In this document: positions 25,666 through 35,649 of the stretch, piece after piece
How the letters are laid out: every line of letters starts with the position of its first letter
Numbering within the stretch: the first letter of the stretch is position 1
From: Carboxylicivirga sp. M1479
GTDB lineage: Bacteria > Bacteroidota > Bacteroidia > Bacteroidales > Marinilabiliaceae
Reading direction: 5' to 3'
Assembly (NCBI RefSeq): GCF_007097485.1
Contig: NZ_VKDE01000001.1
Span: 1-64,000, forward strand
Length of the DNA stretch: 64,000 bases
Translations under genes and position numbers: made by a program
Notes under the pieces: model-generated
What the model saw: only the letters and a program-made list of their open reading frames with translations
What the model was told of the DNA's origin: nothing
The model's database searches: none

Positions 25666-26958
25666 CTATTGTTGTTCTTTTACTATAAACAATCCCATCT
25701 GGTCTTCACTAACCGAAATAAGATTCCAGCCAGATGGTTCTTGTACATTATTCTTACTGGCGTAAATTTTCCAACGATAAACTACATCGTATTCCAGATT
25801 AGGTATAGTCGCCATGCCATCTGAGTTGTAGGCAATACTGGTTGTACTGCTAGGAATAGTAATATTTTTTAACGGGGGATCTACACCATCATTAATACCT
25901 CCCCAAATAACATTGCCATTGGCATCCGATACCTCAATAACATAATCGCTGGAACTTGAATATGACGTCCACTCAAAAGTTGGCGTCGTGCTTGCTATTT
26001 CAATAGGAACAGTCGTGCTCATCGGGTTAGTCGGACTATTTAATGTAACGGCATTAGTTAAGCTAAAATCGATAACAACAGCGCTTCCGTTAGCCGTTAA
26101 CATTGGTTCTCCGTTTTTAATAATCCAGTCCGGATCCACAACGTAAGTATCGTTTTCAAAAGAAGCTTTTACCAGGTAATCACCATCAGGTATGCCGCTT
26201 AATGAGTAGGACATGTTTTCAGACATATCAACTAAGCCTGGAATAGGCTCATTGGTAGTTGGGTGAAGTAAGTTAACATTCACATCTTTACCTTCTGTTG
26301 CTAAAAATGTTAATGTACCAGATAAGCTGGTACTCGCTCCCTCTGTTAGGTTTACGTTACCTTCTGTATTAGCATCGGCAGTAACGGTAACGCTCAAAGG
26401 AGTAGCATTATGGTTAATTTTATAGGCCGTTAAGGTATAAGTGGCAGCGGGCACATTGTAAATGAAAAAATGACCGTCTTTATCACTCACAGCTGAGTAA
26501 CCCATAGTGCCAGATGTAACCAGTACATAGGCTCCTTGCACGCCATTACTGCCAAGCATTACCTTACCTGTTAGCGATCCACCATCAAGCACTTCACTGG
26601 CTTGCATTTTAAAATCATTAACAGACTCGCTGCCTTCGCTTACTGAAATATTCAAAGGAGGTACACCAGCCGGAGGGTTATTGTTATATCCTTGTTTAAA
26701 TAATTTTAGGTAATAGGTGCCAGGGTCAAGAGTAACAGAGTACATTCCATCAGCACCACTCATAATTGTTTCTCCAATCGTTTCATTGGTTGTGGCATCA
26801 AAAACCATTATGCTTACATCGCTTAGTGTTTCATTGTTTGCTGCATCCGTCACTGTTCCTTTAATTATGCCAGTGGTCGGGGCATCATCGTCGTCATCAT
26901 CTTTACAGGCTGAAAAAGCCACTACAAGTACGAGTAGTATTCCAAAAATTTTCTTCAT
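25666..26958 (-). CDS. Lipoprotein with carboxypeptidase-regulatory-like repeats
   Basis: 430 aa from the ATG at 26958 (the frame is open further to 27042, outside the signal peptide). The signal ends VAFSAC and the lipid Cys is followed by Lys and six Asp, a strong match to the Bacteroidota lipoprotein export signal for surface display. At least two carboxypeptidase-regulatory-like/CNA-B-type beta-sandwich repeats follow (GIIKGTVTDAANNETLSDVSI and GSLTGKVMLGSNGVQGAYVLV), then a third FLATEGKD segment and a C-terminal FN3-like domain (PTFEWTSYSSSSDYVIEVSD). Probably a surface adhesin or carbohydrate- or protein-binding scaffold; no enzyme domain is seen. Confidence 0.8.
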   Translation of the reverse strand: MKKIFGILLVLVVAFSACKDDDDDDAPTTGIIKGTVTDAANNETLSDVSIMVFDATTNETIGETIMSGADGMYSVTLDPGTYYLKLFKQGYNNNPPAGVPPLNISVSEGSESVNDFKMQASEVLDGGSLTGKVMLGSNGVQGAYVLVTSGTMGYSAVSDKDGHFFIYNVPAATYTLTAYKINHNATPLSVTVTADANTEGNVNLTEGASTSLSGTLTFLATEGKDVNVNLLHPTTNEPIPGLVDMSENMSYSLSGIPDGDYLVKASFENDTYVVDPDWIIKNGEPMLTANGSAVVIDFSLTNAVTLNSPTNPMSTTVPIEIASTTPTFEWTSYSSSSDYVIEVSDANGNVIWGGINDGVDPPLKNITIPSSTTSIAYNSDGMATIPNLEYDVVYRWKIYASKNNVQEPSGWNLISVSEDQMGLFIVKEQQ

Positions 26959-27257
26959 AATACAGTGTTTATAATAGTGAATAAATAATCGATTGTGATT
27001 TTTTCGAATAGGCAAGTTAAGCAGTGTTTCATAGGAAGGCAATATGTAAATTGAAAATTCTTTGCAAATAACAACAAAAGCGTAACAGCTGTTTGGTAAA
27101 TAAAGTTCATTAAGTCATACCCAAGCCTTTAAAACAGAATTTACAGTAATATAGCTCGGCTTTTATCATACATATGTAGGTCGGGTAGGTCCATGTTCTT
27201 CAATAGTGGCTTTTCTATTAAATACTCCCTACCTTATTTGAGCCGAAACAAAACGCC

Positions 27258-28082
27258 ATGCTCAAAAAGAAAGACCGCCATAGTATTCACATTAACAAGC
27301 ACGAGCTGGTTTATTACCGTTGTGGCCGAGGCGAGCCAATTCTTCTGGTGCATGGCATTACCACCTACTCGTTTATATGGCGAAAATTAGTGCCGATTTT
27401 GGAGCAGCACTATGAGCTTATTATTGTGGATTTATTAGGGTGTGGCGATTCAGATAAGTCCATTGGTATTGATTTGTCGCTCAAGGGGCATGCGCTTGTG
27501 CTTGCCCAGTTATTAGAGGCCTTACACATCGATAAGGTGCATATGGTGGGGCACGATGTGGGTGGTGGAATCTGTCAGTTGATGGCTGTTCGCTTTCCTC
27601 ATTTAGTCTTGAGCCTTTCTATGCTTAACAGTGTAGCTTATGATTATTGGCCTGTTCAGCCTATCATCACCATGCGTACGCCAATAATTCGTCAGCTGGC
27701 CATGGCAACACTTGATTTGGGTGTGTTTCGCCTTATTGTAAAGCGGGGCTTGTATTACTCTAGTAGCTTAACCAAAGAGTTGATGGATTATTTCTGGTAC
27801 CCCATGAAAAGCAGTGAAGGGCGTAAAGCATTCCTTTACTTTGCCCATTGTCTTGATAATAAAGATCTACTGGAAATTGCCCTTGAACTAAAGCAATTGA
27901 CCATACCTGTACTTATTATAAGGGGCGATAAAGATGTATACTTAAGTATGCAAATTGCCGAGAAGCTACACCAGGAAATTATCCACAGTCAATTACATAT
28001 TATAGAAACAGCCGGGCATTTTATTCAAGAAGATGAGCCTGAATTAACGGCCAACTACCTCCATACATTTATTTCGGGTTAA
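27258..28082 (+). CDS. Alpha/beta hydrolase with Asp nucleophile
   Basis: 274 aa. The oxyanion segment LLVHGITTYS is at about 29-38. The nucleophile elbow reads GHDVGGG with Asp100 in place of the usual Ser, the arrangement of haloalkane dehalogenases and epoxide hydrolases. A RGDKDVYLS segment near 226 supplies a candidate acid and His254 (TAGHFIQEDEP) the catalytic base. The frame ends directly at the start of the sensor kinase gene (no gap), so the two are co-transcribed and perhaps the enzyme acts on the signal the kinase senses; that link is inference. Confidence 0.82.
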   Translation: MLKKKDRHSIHINKHELVYYRCGRGEPILLVHGITTYSFIWRKLVPILEQHYELIIVDLLGCGDSDKSIGIDLSLKGHALVLAQLLEALHIDKVHMVGHDVGGGICQLMAVRFPHLVLSLSMLNSVAYDYWPVQPIITMRTPIIRQLAMATLDLGVFRLIVKRGLYYSSSLTKELMDYFWYPMKSSEGRKAFLYFAHCLDNKDLLEIALELKQLTIPVLIIRGDKDVYLSMQIAEKLHQEIIHSQLHIIETAGHFIQEDEPELTANYLHTFISG

Positions 28083-29837
28083 ATGAATAAGGAAAAAGAA
28101 AGCATACAAACACTAGAGTTTCGGATAAAGGAACTTGAGAAAGAAAACAATAGCTTATCCAATAAGGTTGAGGAGATGTTACTGTTAAGCCTGATAAACG
28201 AAAGCTTTGAAACCATCAAGGATGAGCAACAGTTACTACTATCGGTATTGGAAAAAATTTCTATTCTTAAAGAAATTCCCTATTGTGCCTGTTATGCAAT
28301 TGATGGCAATAGCTATTCATGCATAGCTCAATACTGCTCTTTGTTTAATTCCGAACCCTGCCAAGGCATTTTATTCTTTTCCGATGGTTTGCTTCGATCT
28401 TTTACATCTGAAGCGATCATTCGTTTTACCATTAAAGAGCATCCCGAGGCCTTGCAATTAATAACACAAGATGATCGTTTTGAGCCCGCCGAACTATTAG
28501 CCATTCCCTTTCATACGCGCACACTAAAAAACGGGGTATTTATTTTTATGAGCAGTGCTAAACTAAGTATTCCGTTCCCATCTGATCTGCAGTCATTTCA
28601 TCAGGTAATTCAAATTGTAATTGATAAATGGGATCGCTTAAGCCTTATTGATGAATTGCAGCTCTTGACCCATCAGCTAGAGGAGCGGGTGGAAGAGCGT
28701 ACGAGCTTATTACAGCAAAGTGAAGAAAAATACCGACAATTATTTAATATGGCTAACGATGCCATTTATCTGTGGAGTTTAAATGATAAAGATGAGGTAG
28801 TTGGTTGCGTTGAAATGAATGATGCGGTGCAGAAATTAACTGGCTATACCCAGAGTGAACTGCAAGGTGTTAATCCTTTATCCTTGCTCGATGATAACTA
28901 TACAGAAGAAGAAAAATATACTTTTGAAAAACAGTTTAAAGCACCAAATTCGGTATTTAGAGCTTCTTTTAAAGCTAAAACAGACCTTTTGCCACTTGAG
29001 GTGCATACACGTCGGTTTAAGTTTATGGATCAGGATTTGGTGATAGCTATTGCGCGTGATATTAGCGAACAACTAAATACCGAAAAGCGGATGTTGGAAG
29101 CCCGAAATAAGGCTGTTGAATCAGAAAGACTTAAGTCCGCTTTTTTGGCCAATATGAGTCACGAAATACGAACACCCATGAATGCCATTGTTGGTTTTAG
29201 CGAACTGCTTAGTCAGGATATTATGACAGCGACGGAGGTTCATATGTATGCTAAAATAATCTTTAAAAACAGTATGCATCTACTCAATCTGATCAACGAT
29301 ATTGTTGATTACTCCAAGATTGAGGCGGAGCAGGTGAAAATAGTTCATCATCCAATTAATATTAATGAGCTAATATCCGATTTATCCATTAATATGATAT
29401 CCCTGTTGCGAAGTGCTTCAAAAAGCCATATTGATGTATTAACCCATACCCCTTTGGGAGGAGATAAAGCAATTATCCAAAGCGATGGCACACGTTTGCG
29501 GCAAGTGTTATCCAATCTCATAAATAACGCCATAAAATTCACACAACAAGGATTTATTGAAGTTGGTTATAGCCTAAAAGGAAATGATTTGGAGTTTTTT
29601 GTGCATGATACGGGTATTGGCATAGCTCCAGAATATCAGGACAAGATTTTTGAGCGATTTGTTCAGGTGCGTAACGAGGGTGTGCAAAATCAGGGTGGCA
29701 CAGGATTGGGCTTGGCTATCTGCGCCAATTTAATCGAAAAGATGCAGGGCAATATGTGCTTAGAGTCATCCAGTGGTGAAGGATCTAAGTTTATTTTTAC
29801 AATACCTTATCATTTGTCAAAGCATTGTAACTCCTAA
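28083..29837 (+). CDS. PAS domain sensor histidine kinase
   Basis: 584 aa, no transmembrane segment and no signal peptide, so probably cytoplasmic. Order: N-terminal coiled coil (about 5-40), a GAF-like domain (about 50-195), a second coiled coil (VEERTSLLQQSEEKY), a PAS domain (about 215-330, FNMANDAIYLWS), HisKA with phospho-acceptor His360 (MSHEIRTPMNAIVGF), and HATPase_c with the N box (LINNAIKFT), DTGIGI and GGTGLGLAI. There is no receiver domain, so an external response regulator is needed; none is in the window. It abuts the alpha/beta hydrolase gene and is followed 13 nt later by a second kinase. Confidence 0.92.
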   Translation: MNKEKESIQTLEFRIKELEKENNSLSNKVEEMLLLSLINESFETIKDEQQLLLSVLEKISILKEIPYCACYAIDGNSYSCIAQYCSLFNSEPCQGILFFSDGLLRSFTSEAIIRFTIKEHPEALQLITQDDRFEPAELLAIPFHTRTLKNGVFIFMSSAKLSIPFPSDLQSFHQVIQIVIDKWDRLSLIDELQLLTHQLEERVEERTSLLQQSEEKYRQLFNMANDAIYLWSLNDKDEVVGCVEMNDAVQKLTGYTQSELQGVNPLSLLDDNYTEEEKYTFEKQFKAPNSVFRASFKAKTDLLPLEVHTRRFKFMDQDLVIAIARDISEQLNTEKRMLEARNKAVESERLKSAFLANMSHEIRTPMNAIVGFSELLSQDIMTATEVHMYAKIIFKNSMHLLNLINDIVDYSKIEAEQVKIVHHPININELISDLSINMISLLRSASKSHIDVLTHTPLGGDKAIIQSDGTRLRQVLSNLINNAIKFTQQGFIEVGYSLKGNDLEFFVHDTGIGIAPEYQDKIFERFVQVRNEGVQNQGGTGLGLAICANLIEKMQGNMCLESSSGEGSKFIFTIPYHLSKHCNS

Positions 29838-29850
29838 GCACCATTGAGCG

Positions 29851-32800
29851 ATGATTAATGTAAAAATCAAGGTCGTGAATGGTATTTTTATTAGTTTTAA
29901 AACAGGGAAACTACAATTCACTTGCCATTTGACTATAAAGAAGTTTATACTATACGTATTGCTGCTATTGATTTCCAAAGGAATCATGGCACGTGATATG
30001 GATCTAAAATTCCGTCACCTTTCCATTGAAGAAGGCCTGTCAAACAACAATATTACCTCCATTTTAAAAGATTCAAAAGGGTTTGTCTGGGTTGGAACCT
30101 TTGATGGACTGAATCGTTACGACGGATATGATTTTCATACGATTAAAAACTATAGTGGTGCTGAGTTGCAACTGAGTAGTAACATCGTTAATTGCCTTTT
30201 CGAAGATTCACATAATAACCTGTGGATTGGTACCATGGGTGGTGGAGTTAATCGTTTGGATGCTTCACGTTCAAAGGTTAGCATTTTTCAGTATCAAGAG
30301 CAGGAGATAGGCATCAGCTCCAATCATATATTTGATTTGGCTGAAGACCGTAATGGTAATATTTGGATGGCAACTGGTGATGGTCTTAATAAATACAATC
30401 CTCAAACTGAAGAATTTACCTTGTTTTCAGAAATTGACGGCTTAAATAGCGATAACCTAATGTGCCTTGTTGTTGATGACGAACAGCTTTTGGTTGGTTC
30501 TTATGGAGGAGGCATCAATGTTATTGATATAGAAACCGAATCAGTTAGTACATTTAAATCGGCGCATGGAGTTTTAAGTAATGATTTAATTTGGGATTTA
30601 TTTATTGATAGTACGGGAACTTTATGGGTAGCCACCGAAAAGGGTGGCCTTTTTAGCTACGATTCTATCAATGATAGCTACCAATATTTCTTAAAGAAAG
30701 AGGGTTCATATAACTTTTTAAATAATAGCTTCCCCGTCAGTATTCAAGAGGATAAGAAGCAGCGCTTATGGATTACCACCGATCAGGGGGGATTCTATTG
30801 CTATAACCTCAGGGACTCATCAATGGTTAATTATAGAAACAACCCCTTGCTGGGCGAAAGCATTAAATCAAATGCTTTAACAAAAGTATTGGTTGATGAT
30901 TGCAATTATTTATGGCTTGGCACCTATGATAAGGGTTTGTGTGTTAGTAACCTGAACCAAGAGGGTATTGTGCATCTTAATCATCGCTACGATCAGGAAT
31001 TTTCTTTGTCAGATAAAAGCATCAATAGTATTTATGAGGATTCCGACGGAGACATTTGGATTGGTTCTGAAAATGGATTGAATCGTGCCGACAAAGATTT
31101 TATTATTCAGAAGCAGTATTTTTTAGAGCATGGTTTAAGCGATAATGTTTCGCTTACGACTGTTGAAATTGGTGATAAGGAACTGTGGATAGGTACCTAT
31201 ACAGGTGGCATTACTATATACAATAAACAAAACGATTCGTTCCGAAGCATTGGCCGAACAAATGACTCTACTGGTCTGTCAAGCGATTTTGTACGTTCGA
31301 TATATGAAGATTCTGATGGTTTAATATGGGTTGGTACTGTTAGGGGTGGAGTTGATATTTATAACCCTAATACAGGCTTTTTCAAAAACTTTTCGAATGC
31401 AAGTAAGCAAGGAACTTATTTGAATAGTAGCAATGTGTTATCCATTATAGAAGATGATGAAGCCAATATGTGGTTGGCGACCTATGGAGGAGGCATTAAT
31501 AAGTACTCTAAAAAAGATAGTGCCTTTACCTACTTTGAGCACGATAAAAAAATAGTTGGTTCCCTGTCGAGTAACCAAGCCACCTGTCAGTTGATCGACA
31601 GTAAAGGAGATTATTGGGTAGGTACAAGCTTTGGTTTAAACAAAATGAATGCCGACCAACAAAGCTTTACTAATTACTTTGTAGAAGATGGTTTGACCAG
31701 TAACTCAATTGTTGGATTAGTAGAGGATAATAATCAAAACCTGTGGATTACCACGCAAAATGGTTTATCAGTTTATAATTTAAATACGGGTGTGTTTACC
31801 AATTTTTATAAGGAAGACGGACTTCAGGAGAACGTATTTCATTACAACGCTATAACAAAGCTCAAAAATGGATCAATCGTTTGTGGTGGAATAAATGGGA
31901 TGAATGTTTTTGATGCTAATGAGCCTTTGGAAAATCGTTTACCACATCGTGTTGTTATAACCAGCTTATCCATTTTTAACAAAATGGTGATGTTTGGCAC
32001 TGAGGTTGAAAGTGGTAGAAAGATATATGAAGGCGAAATTAGTGAAGCTCAGAACATTTATCTGTCACATATTGATAAGCTATTCGAATTAAACTATTCA
32101 ACACTGGAGTATCGAAATCCTAAGCAAACCAACTATTTATATATGATAGATGAGTTGCATGACGAATGGATTAATTTGGGTAATAAAAACTCAATATCAT
32201 TCCATAATCTTAGCCCTGATGATTACACATTTAGGATAAAATCTTCGATTGCGAACGGACGTTTACAAAGTGAAGAAACAGTTTTAAACATTCATATTCA
32301 ACCTCCGTTTTATGCTACTACTTGGTTCTATGTGTTAGTGGTCGTTGTTCTCGTATCTCTAACTTTTGCCGCTTATTATCTTAAGAATAAAAATACGCGA
32401 CGACAACGAAAAGTTTTAGAGCAGACAGTTAGGAGTAAAACCAAAGAGCTATGGGAGCTCAACCAAAACCTTGAGAAGCATAAAAACAACTTGGAGAAAC
32501 TTGTTGATGAGCGTACAAAAGATTTAAAATCAGCCAAAGAAAAGGCCGAAAAGGCCGATGCTTTAAAAACAGCTTTTCTGGCCAATATGAGTCATGAGAT
32601 ACGAACGCCTATGAACGCGATTTTAGGCTTTGCTGATTTGCTCAACGATTCAGAATTACCGCGAGAAGAGAGTAACTATTTTCATGAGCTCATTCAGGCC
32701 AATAGCGTAACACTAATGCGCTTAATTGATGATATTATGGATTTGGCACGTATAGAATCTGGTGATATACTAATCAATAAAACGAGCTTTGAACTAAACC

Positions 32801-33243
32801 ACGAGATGGATAGTATTTGTGCCATTTATAAGGGAGAGGCGAACGCCATGAATAAGGGTGTAGTATTTAATCACAACGCGTATAATGAGCCTATTCAGGT
32901 TTATACCGATGTGGTTCGTTTAAAACAAATTATTGTTAATCTTATAAACAACGCCATCAAATTTACTGAGGAGGGAGCAATCACCTTTAATTATAGTGCT
33001 AGTGATGGTATGCTGCAGTGTTGTGTTCAGGATTCGGGCATTGGTATTCCCGCTCATGAGGTTGGAAATATTTTTAACCGTTTTAATAAGCTCGATGGGT
33101 ATACCGAAAAAGTTTATCGTGGTACAGGACTAGGCCTGGCGATTACCAAAGAATTGGTTAAACTACTTGGAGGTACTATTTGGGTTGAGAGTAAAGAAGG
33201 TCAAGGGTCAACATTCTTTTTCACCATTAGAATTGATCAATAA
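29851..33243 (+). CDS. Propeller-type membrane sensor histidine kinase
   Basis: 1130 aa. A signal-anchor (KKFILYVLLLLISKGIMA, about 30-47) precedes a long periplasmic sensor of 14-bladed type: Reg_prop repeats such as ILKDSKGFVWVGTFDGLNRYD, LFEDSHNNLWIGTMGGGVNR and SIYEDSDGDIWIGSENGLNR recur to about residue 690, followed by a Y_Y_Y domain (about 740-820) and a transmembrane helix (about 830-850). The cytoplasmic part is a coiled coil, HisKA with His915 (MSHEIRTPMNAILGF) and HATPase_c (NNAIKFT, DSGIGI, GTGLGLAI). It stops there: the receiver and AraC-type domains of classical hybrid two-component regulators are missing. The ATG gives a long N-terminal tail, so the true start may be further in. 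Confidence 0.9.
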   Translation: MINVKIKVVNGIFISFKTGKLQFTCHLTIKKFILYVLLLLISKGIMARDMDLKFRHLSIEEGLSNNNITSILKDSKGFVWVGTFDGLNRYDGYDFHTIKNYSGAELQLSSNIVNCLFEDSHNNLWIGTMGGGVNRLDASRSKVSIFQYQEQEIGISSNHIFDLAEDRNGNIWMATGDGLNKYNPQTEEFTLFSEIDGLNSDNLMCLVVDDEQLLVGSYGGGINVIDIETESVSTFKSAHGVLSNDLIWDLFIDSTGTLWVATEKGGLFSYDSINDSYQYFLKKEGSYNFLNNSFPVSIQEDKKQRLWITTDQGGFYCYNLRDSSMVNYRNNPLLGESIKSNALTKVLVDDCNYLWLGTYDKGLCVSNLNQEGIVHLNHRYDQEFSLSDKSINSIYEDSDGDIWIGSENGLNRADKDFIIQKQYFLEHGLSDNVSLTTVEIGDKELWIGTYTGGITIYNKQNDSFRSIGRTNDSTGLSSDFVRSIYEDSDGLIWVGTVRGGVDIYNPNTGFFKNFSNASKQGTYLNSSNVLSIIEDDEANMWLATYGGGINKYSKKDSAFTYFEHDKKIVGSLSSNQATCQLIDSKGDYWVGTSFGLNKMNADQQSFTNYFVEDGLTSNSIVGLVEDNNQNLWITTQNGLSVYNLNTGVFTNFYKEDGLQENVFHYNAITKLKNGSIVCGGINGMNVFDANEPLENRLPHRVVITSLSIFNKMVMFGTEVESGRKIYEGEISEAQNIYLSHIDKLFELNYSTLEYRNPKQTNYLYMIDELHDEWINLGNKNSISFHNLSPDDYTFRIKSSIANGRLQSEETVLNIHIQPPFYATTWFYVLVVVVLVSLTFAAYYLKNKNTRRQRKVLEQTVRSKTKELWELNQNLEKHKNNLEKLVDERTKDLKSAKEKAEKADALKTAFLANMSHEIRTPMNAILGFADLLNDSELPREESNYFHELIQANSVTLMRLIDDIMDLARIESGDILINKTSFELNHEMDSICAIYKGEANAMNKGVVFNHNAYNEPIQVYTDVVRLKQIIVNLINNAIKFTEEGAITFNYSASDGMLQCCVQDSGIGIPAHEVGNIFNRFNKLDGYTEKVYRGTGLGLAITKELVKLLGGTIWVESKEGQGSTFFFTIRIDQ

Positions 33244-33269
33244 TCAAAACTAATGGTGAATACATAATT

Positions 33270-34637
33270 TTAGGCGAATAGAAACTTAAAAGCTTCTTCT
33301 ATCTTACTTGCCTTAATAATTTGAATATCAAATTTACTAAGATCAACACCTTTTACATAGCTTGGAATAATGATGCTCTTAAAACCCAGTTTGGCAGCTT
33401 CTCCAATACGTTGTTCCAATCGAGTGACCGGTCTTATCTCACCAGATAAGCCCACTTCACCAGTCATGCACACATCGGGCGAAATGGTCATATCCATATT
33501 CGACGATAAAACAGCCGTGATAACAGCCAGATCAATGGCCGGATCATTCACTTTTAAGCCACCTGCTATGTTTAAGAATACATCTTTGGCAGCCAGTTTA
33601 AATCCAGCCCTTTTTTCAAGAACCGCCAAAAGCATGTTTAGCCGGCGTAAATCAAAACCCGTTACCGAGCGTTGAGGATTTTGATAGGCCGCTGTGCTGG
33701 CCAGTGCCTGTATTTCTATTAAAAAAGGTCTTACACCTTCAAGAGCAGCTGAAATAGCAACGCCACTCATTTGCTTTTGTTGGGTGGCCAAAAATAGTTC
33801 CGATGGATTGCTTACTTCTCGTAACCCTGAGCCTAGCATTTCAAATATGCCTATTTCGTTTGTAGAGCCAAAGCGATTTTTAATGGAGCGTAAAATACGA
33901 TACATATGATGTCGATCACCTTCGAATTGCAATACAACATCAACCATGTGTTCAAGTACTTTTGGACCGGCTAAACTGCCTTCTTTAGTTATGTGTCCGA
34001 TAAGAAATACGGGTATGTGCTTTTCTTTACAAACACGCAAAATGGTAGCTGTACATTCGCGTATTTGCGATACACTACCTGGAGCCGACTCAATCCGTTC
34101 GGTTTCCATGGTTTGAACACTATCGATGACTAATACATCCGGTTTCTCGTTATCCACATGTTTGATAATGTGCTCAACAGATACCTCACTCACCACATGG
34201 CAATTATCAGCTGATGCACTCGAAATACGATCCGCACGCAGTTTTATTTGCTGAGGGCTTTCCTCGCCAGATACGTACAACACTTTAACATTGGGTAAGT
34301 TAAGTGCAGTTTGTAAAACCAATGTTGATTTACCTATGCCAGGTTCACCGCCTATCAATACCATGGCTCCGGGCACTAAGCCACCGCCTAATACCCTGTT
34401 TAATTCTTCATTGCCAGTGCTTAATCGTGGTTGATCCTCGACCGAAACCTTTGAAACGGGAACAGGTTTGGTTCGCTCGGCTATAACAGTGCCTGGTCGG
34501 CTATTTTTTGTTTTACCCGTAATTTTGGTTTCCTCAACAAAGGTGTTCCACTCGCCACATGCGTAACACTTGCCTTCCCATTTAGGCGATTCATTTCCAC
34601 AATTCTGACAGACGAATACTGTTTTTGTTTTGGCCAT
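33270..34637 (-). CDS. radA: DNA repair protein RadA
   Basis: 455 aa, standard length. RecA-like ATPase that promotes branch migration in recombination. N-terminal C4 zinc finger (C10, C13, C24, C27: CQNCGNES ... CYACGEW), Walker A GGEPGIGKST at 96-105, the RadA-specific KNRFG at 253-257, and a C-terminal Lon-like domain (GGLKVNDPAIDLAV, GEVGLSGEIRPV). The 84-nt gap to rfaE2 holds a GCGCTGAT / ATCAGCGC inverted repeat (34664-34700), so it may have its own transcript. Confidence 0.97.
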   Translation of the reverse strand: MAKTKTVFVCQNCGNESPKWEGKCYACGEWNTFVEETKITGKTKNSRPGTVIAERTKPVPVSKVSVEDQPRLSTGNEELNRVLGGGLVPGAMVLIGGEPGIGKSTLVLQTALNLPNVKVLYVSGEESPQQIKLRADRISSASADNCHVVSEVSVEHIIKHVDNEKPDVLVIDSVQTMETERIESAPGSVSQIRECTATILRVCKEKHIPVFLIGHITKEGSLAGPKVLEHMVDVVLQFEGDRHHMYRILRSIKNRFGSTNEIGIFEMLGSGLREVSNPSELFLATQQKQMSGVAISAALEGVRPFLIEIQALASTAAYQNPQRSVTGFDLRRLNMLLAVLEKRAGFKLAAKDVFLNIAGGLKVNDPAIDLAVITAVLSSNMDMTISPDVCMTGEVGLSGEIRPVTRLEQRIGEAAKLGFKSIIIPSYVKGVDLSKFDIQIIKASKIEEAFKFLFA

Positions 34638-34721
34638 TTTTATTTTTTTGTTTCCCTCTTATAGCGCTGATTTAATTAATCGTTTGAGATTTATCAGCGC
34701 CAATCTGCGGGAAATTTATTT

Positions 34722-35216
34722 TTACATCGAGGTTTTAATCTTTTCAACAATAGAAGAAGTGGAGAAGCCTTCAACAAAATCAATGGTTTCAACAGATCCT
34801 CCTTTGGCCATAAGTATGTCGTATCCCACTATGTTTTCGGCCTTGTAATCGCTGCCTTTTACTAGTACATCTGGCTGCAATGCCTTAATAAGTTGGTAGG
34901 GTGTGTCCTCATCAAACAACACCACCATATCAATAAACTGTAAGGATGCCATGAGTATAGCCCTGCTTTGTTCGTCTACAACCGGACGTAGTGGACCTTT
35001 TAGTCGTTGTACAGAAGCATCGGTATTAAGACCCAGTACTAACTTGGAGCCCAGGTCTTTTGCCTTCGATAAATAATCGATATGACCCCGGTGGACAAGG
35101 TCAAAACAGCCGTTGGTGAAAACAATTTTTTCACCATTCTTCATCCATTCTGTTGCTATTTGAGTGGCTTGTTGCCAGCTGCTAATTTTATTATTGATTT
35201 TATCTAACTGTGTCAT
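34722..35216 (-). CDS. rfaE2: D-glycero-beta-D-manno-heptose 1-phosphate adenylyltransferase
   Basis: 164 aa, the adenylyltransferase half of HldE as a stand-alone protein, as is common in Bacteroidota. It makes ADP-heptose precursor for LPS inner core. The nucleotidyltransferase motif HxGH is seen at H42-x-G-H45 ([17 protein letters not shown] region), with [15 protein letters not shown] and the C-terminal STSSIVEKI (TSSxI) motif. The kinase half (rfaE1) is not in the window. A terminator separates it from panD upstream. Confidence 0.92.
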   Translation of the reverse strand: MTQLDKINNKISSWQQATQIATEWMKNGEKIVFTNGCFDLVHRGHIDYLSKAKDLGSKLVLGLNTDASVQRLKGPLRPVVDEQSRAILMASLQFIDMVVLFDEDTPYQLIKALQPDVLVKGSDYKAENIVGYDILMAKGGSVETIDFVEGFSTSSIVEKIKTSM

Positions 35217-35234
35217 ATGCTTATCAACTAAAAG

Positions 35235-35270
35235 TATAAAAATAACAAAACCCCGACATTCGTCGAGGTT
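35235..35270 (-). terminator. Terminator downstream of panD
   Basis: On the minus strand AACCTCGAC pairs with GTCGGGGTT (9 bp, one G-U) around GAAT and is followed by TTGTTATTTTTATA. It separates the panCD transcript from rfaE2. Confidence 0.85.
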
Positions 35271-35294
35271 CTGATCTTATATTTTAAGAATCTT

Positions 35295-35645
35295 TTAAAC
35301 CAAAGCGTTGGTCGCCGTATCCGGAAAGATAAACGTTGGCTTAAATTGTTTTGCTTCTTCAAGCTCCATGTGGCAGTAGGTAATAATGATGATGACATCA
35401 CCAACTGCAACTTTACGTGCTGCTGCACCATTAAGGCAGATAACACCAGAACCTCTTTCGCCTTTGATTACATAAGTTTCAAGGCGTTCCCCATTGTTGT
35501 TATTTACCACCTGAACTTTTTCATTCTCAATGATGTTTGCCGCATCCATTAGATCTTCGTCAATGGTAATGCTACCTACATAATTCAGGTTTGCTTCTGT
35601 TACTGAAACGTTGTGTAACTTCGATTTTACAACCTCAACATTCAT
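35295..35645 (-). CDS. panD: Aspartate 1-decarboxylase
   Basis: 116 aa proenzyme that decarboxylates L-aspartate to beta-alanine for pantothenate synthesis. The self-cleavage site Gly24-Ser25 (NYVGSITI) gives the pyruvoyl group on the new N terminus. Other conserved positions are K9 (VVKSKLHN), the Arg of the [12 protein letters not shown] block and the catalytic-loop [12 protein letters not shown]. It follows panC with a 4-nt gap. Confidence 0.96.
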   Translation of the reverse strand: MNVEVVKSKLHNVSVTEANLNYVGSITIDEDLMDAANIIENEKVQVVNNNNGERLETYVIKGERGSGVICLNGAAARKVAVGDVIIIITYCHMELEEAKQFKPTFIFPDTATNALV

Positions 35646-35649
35646 GATT

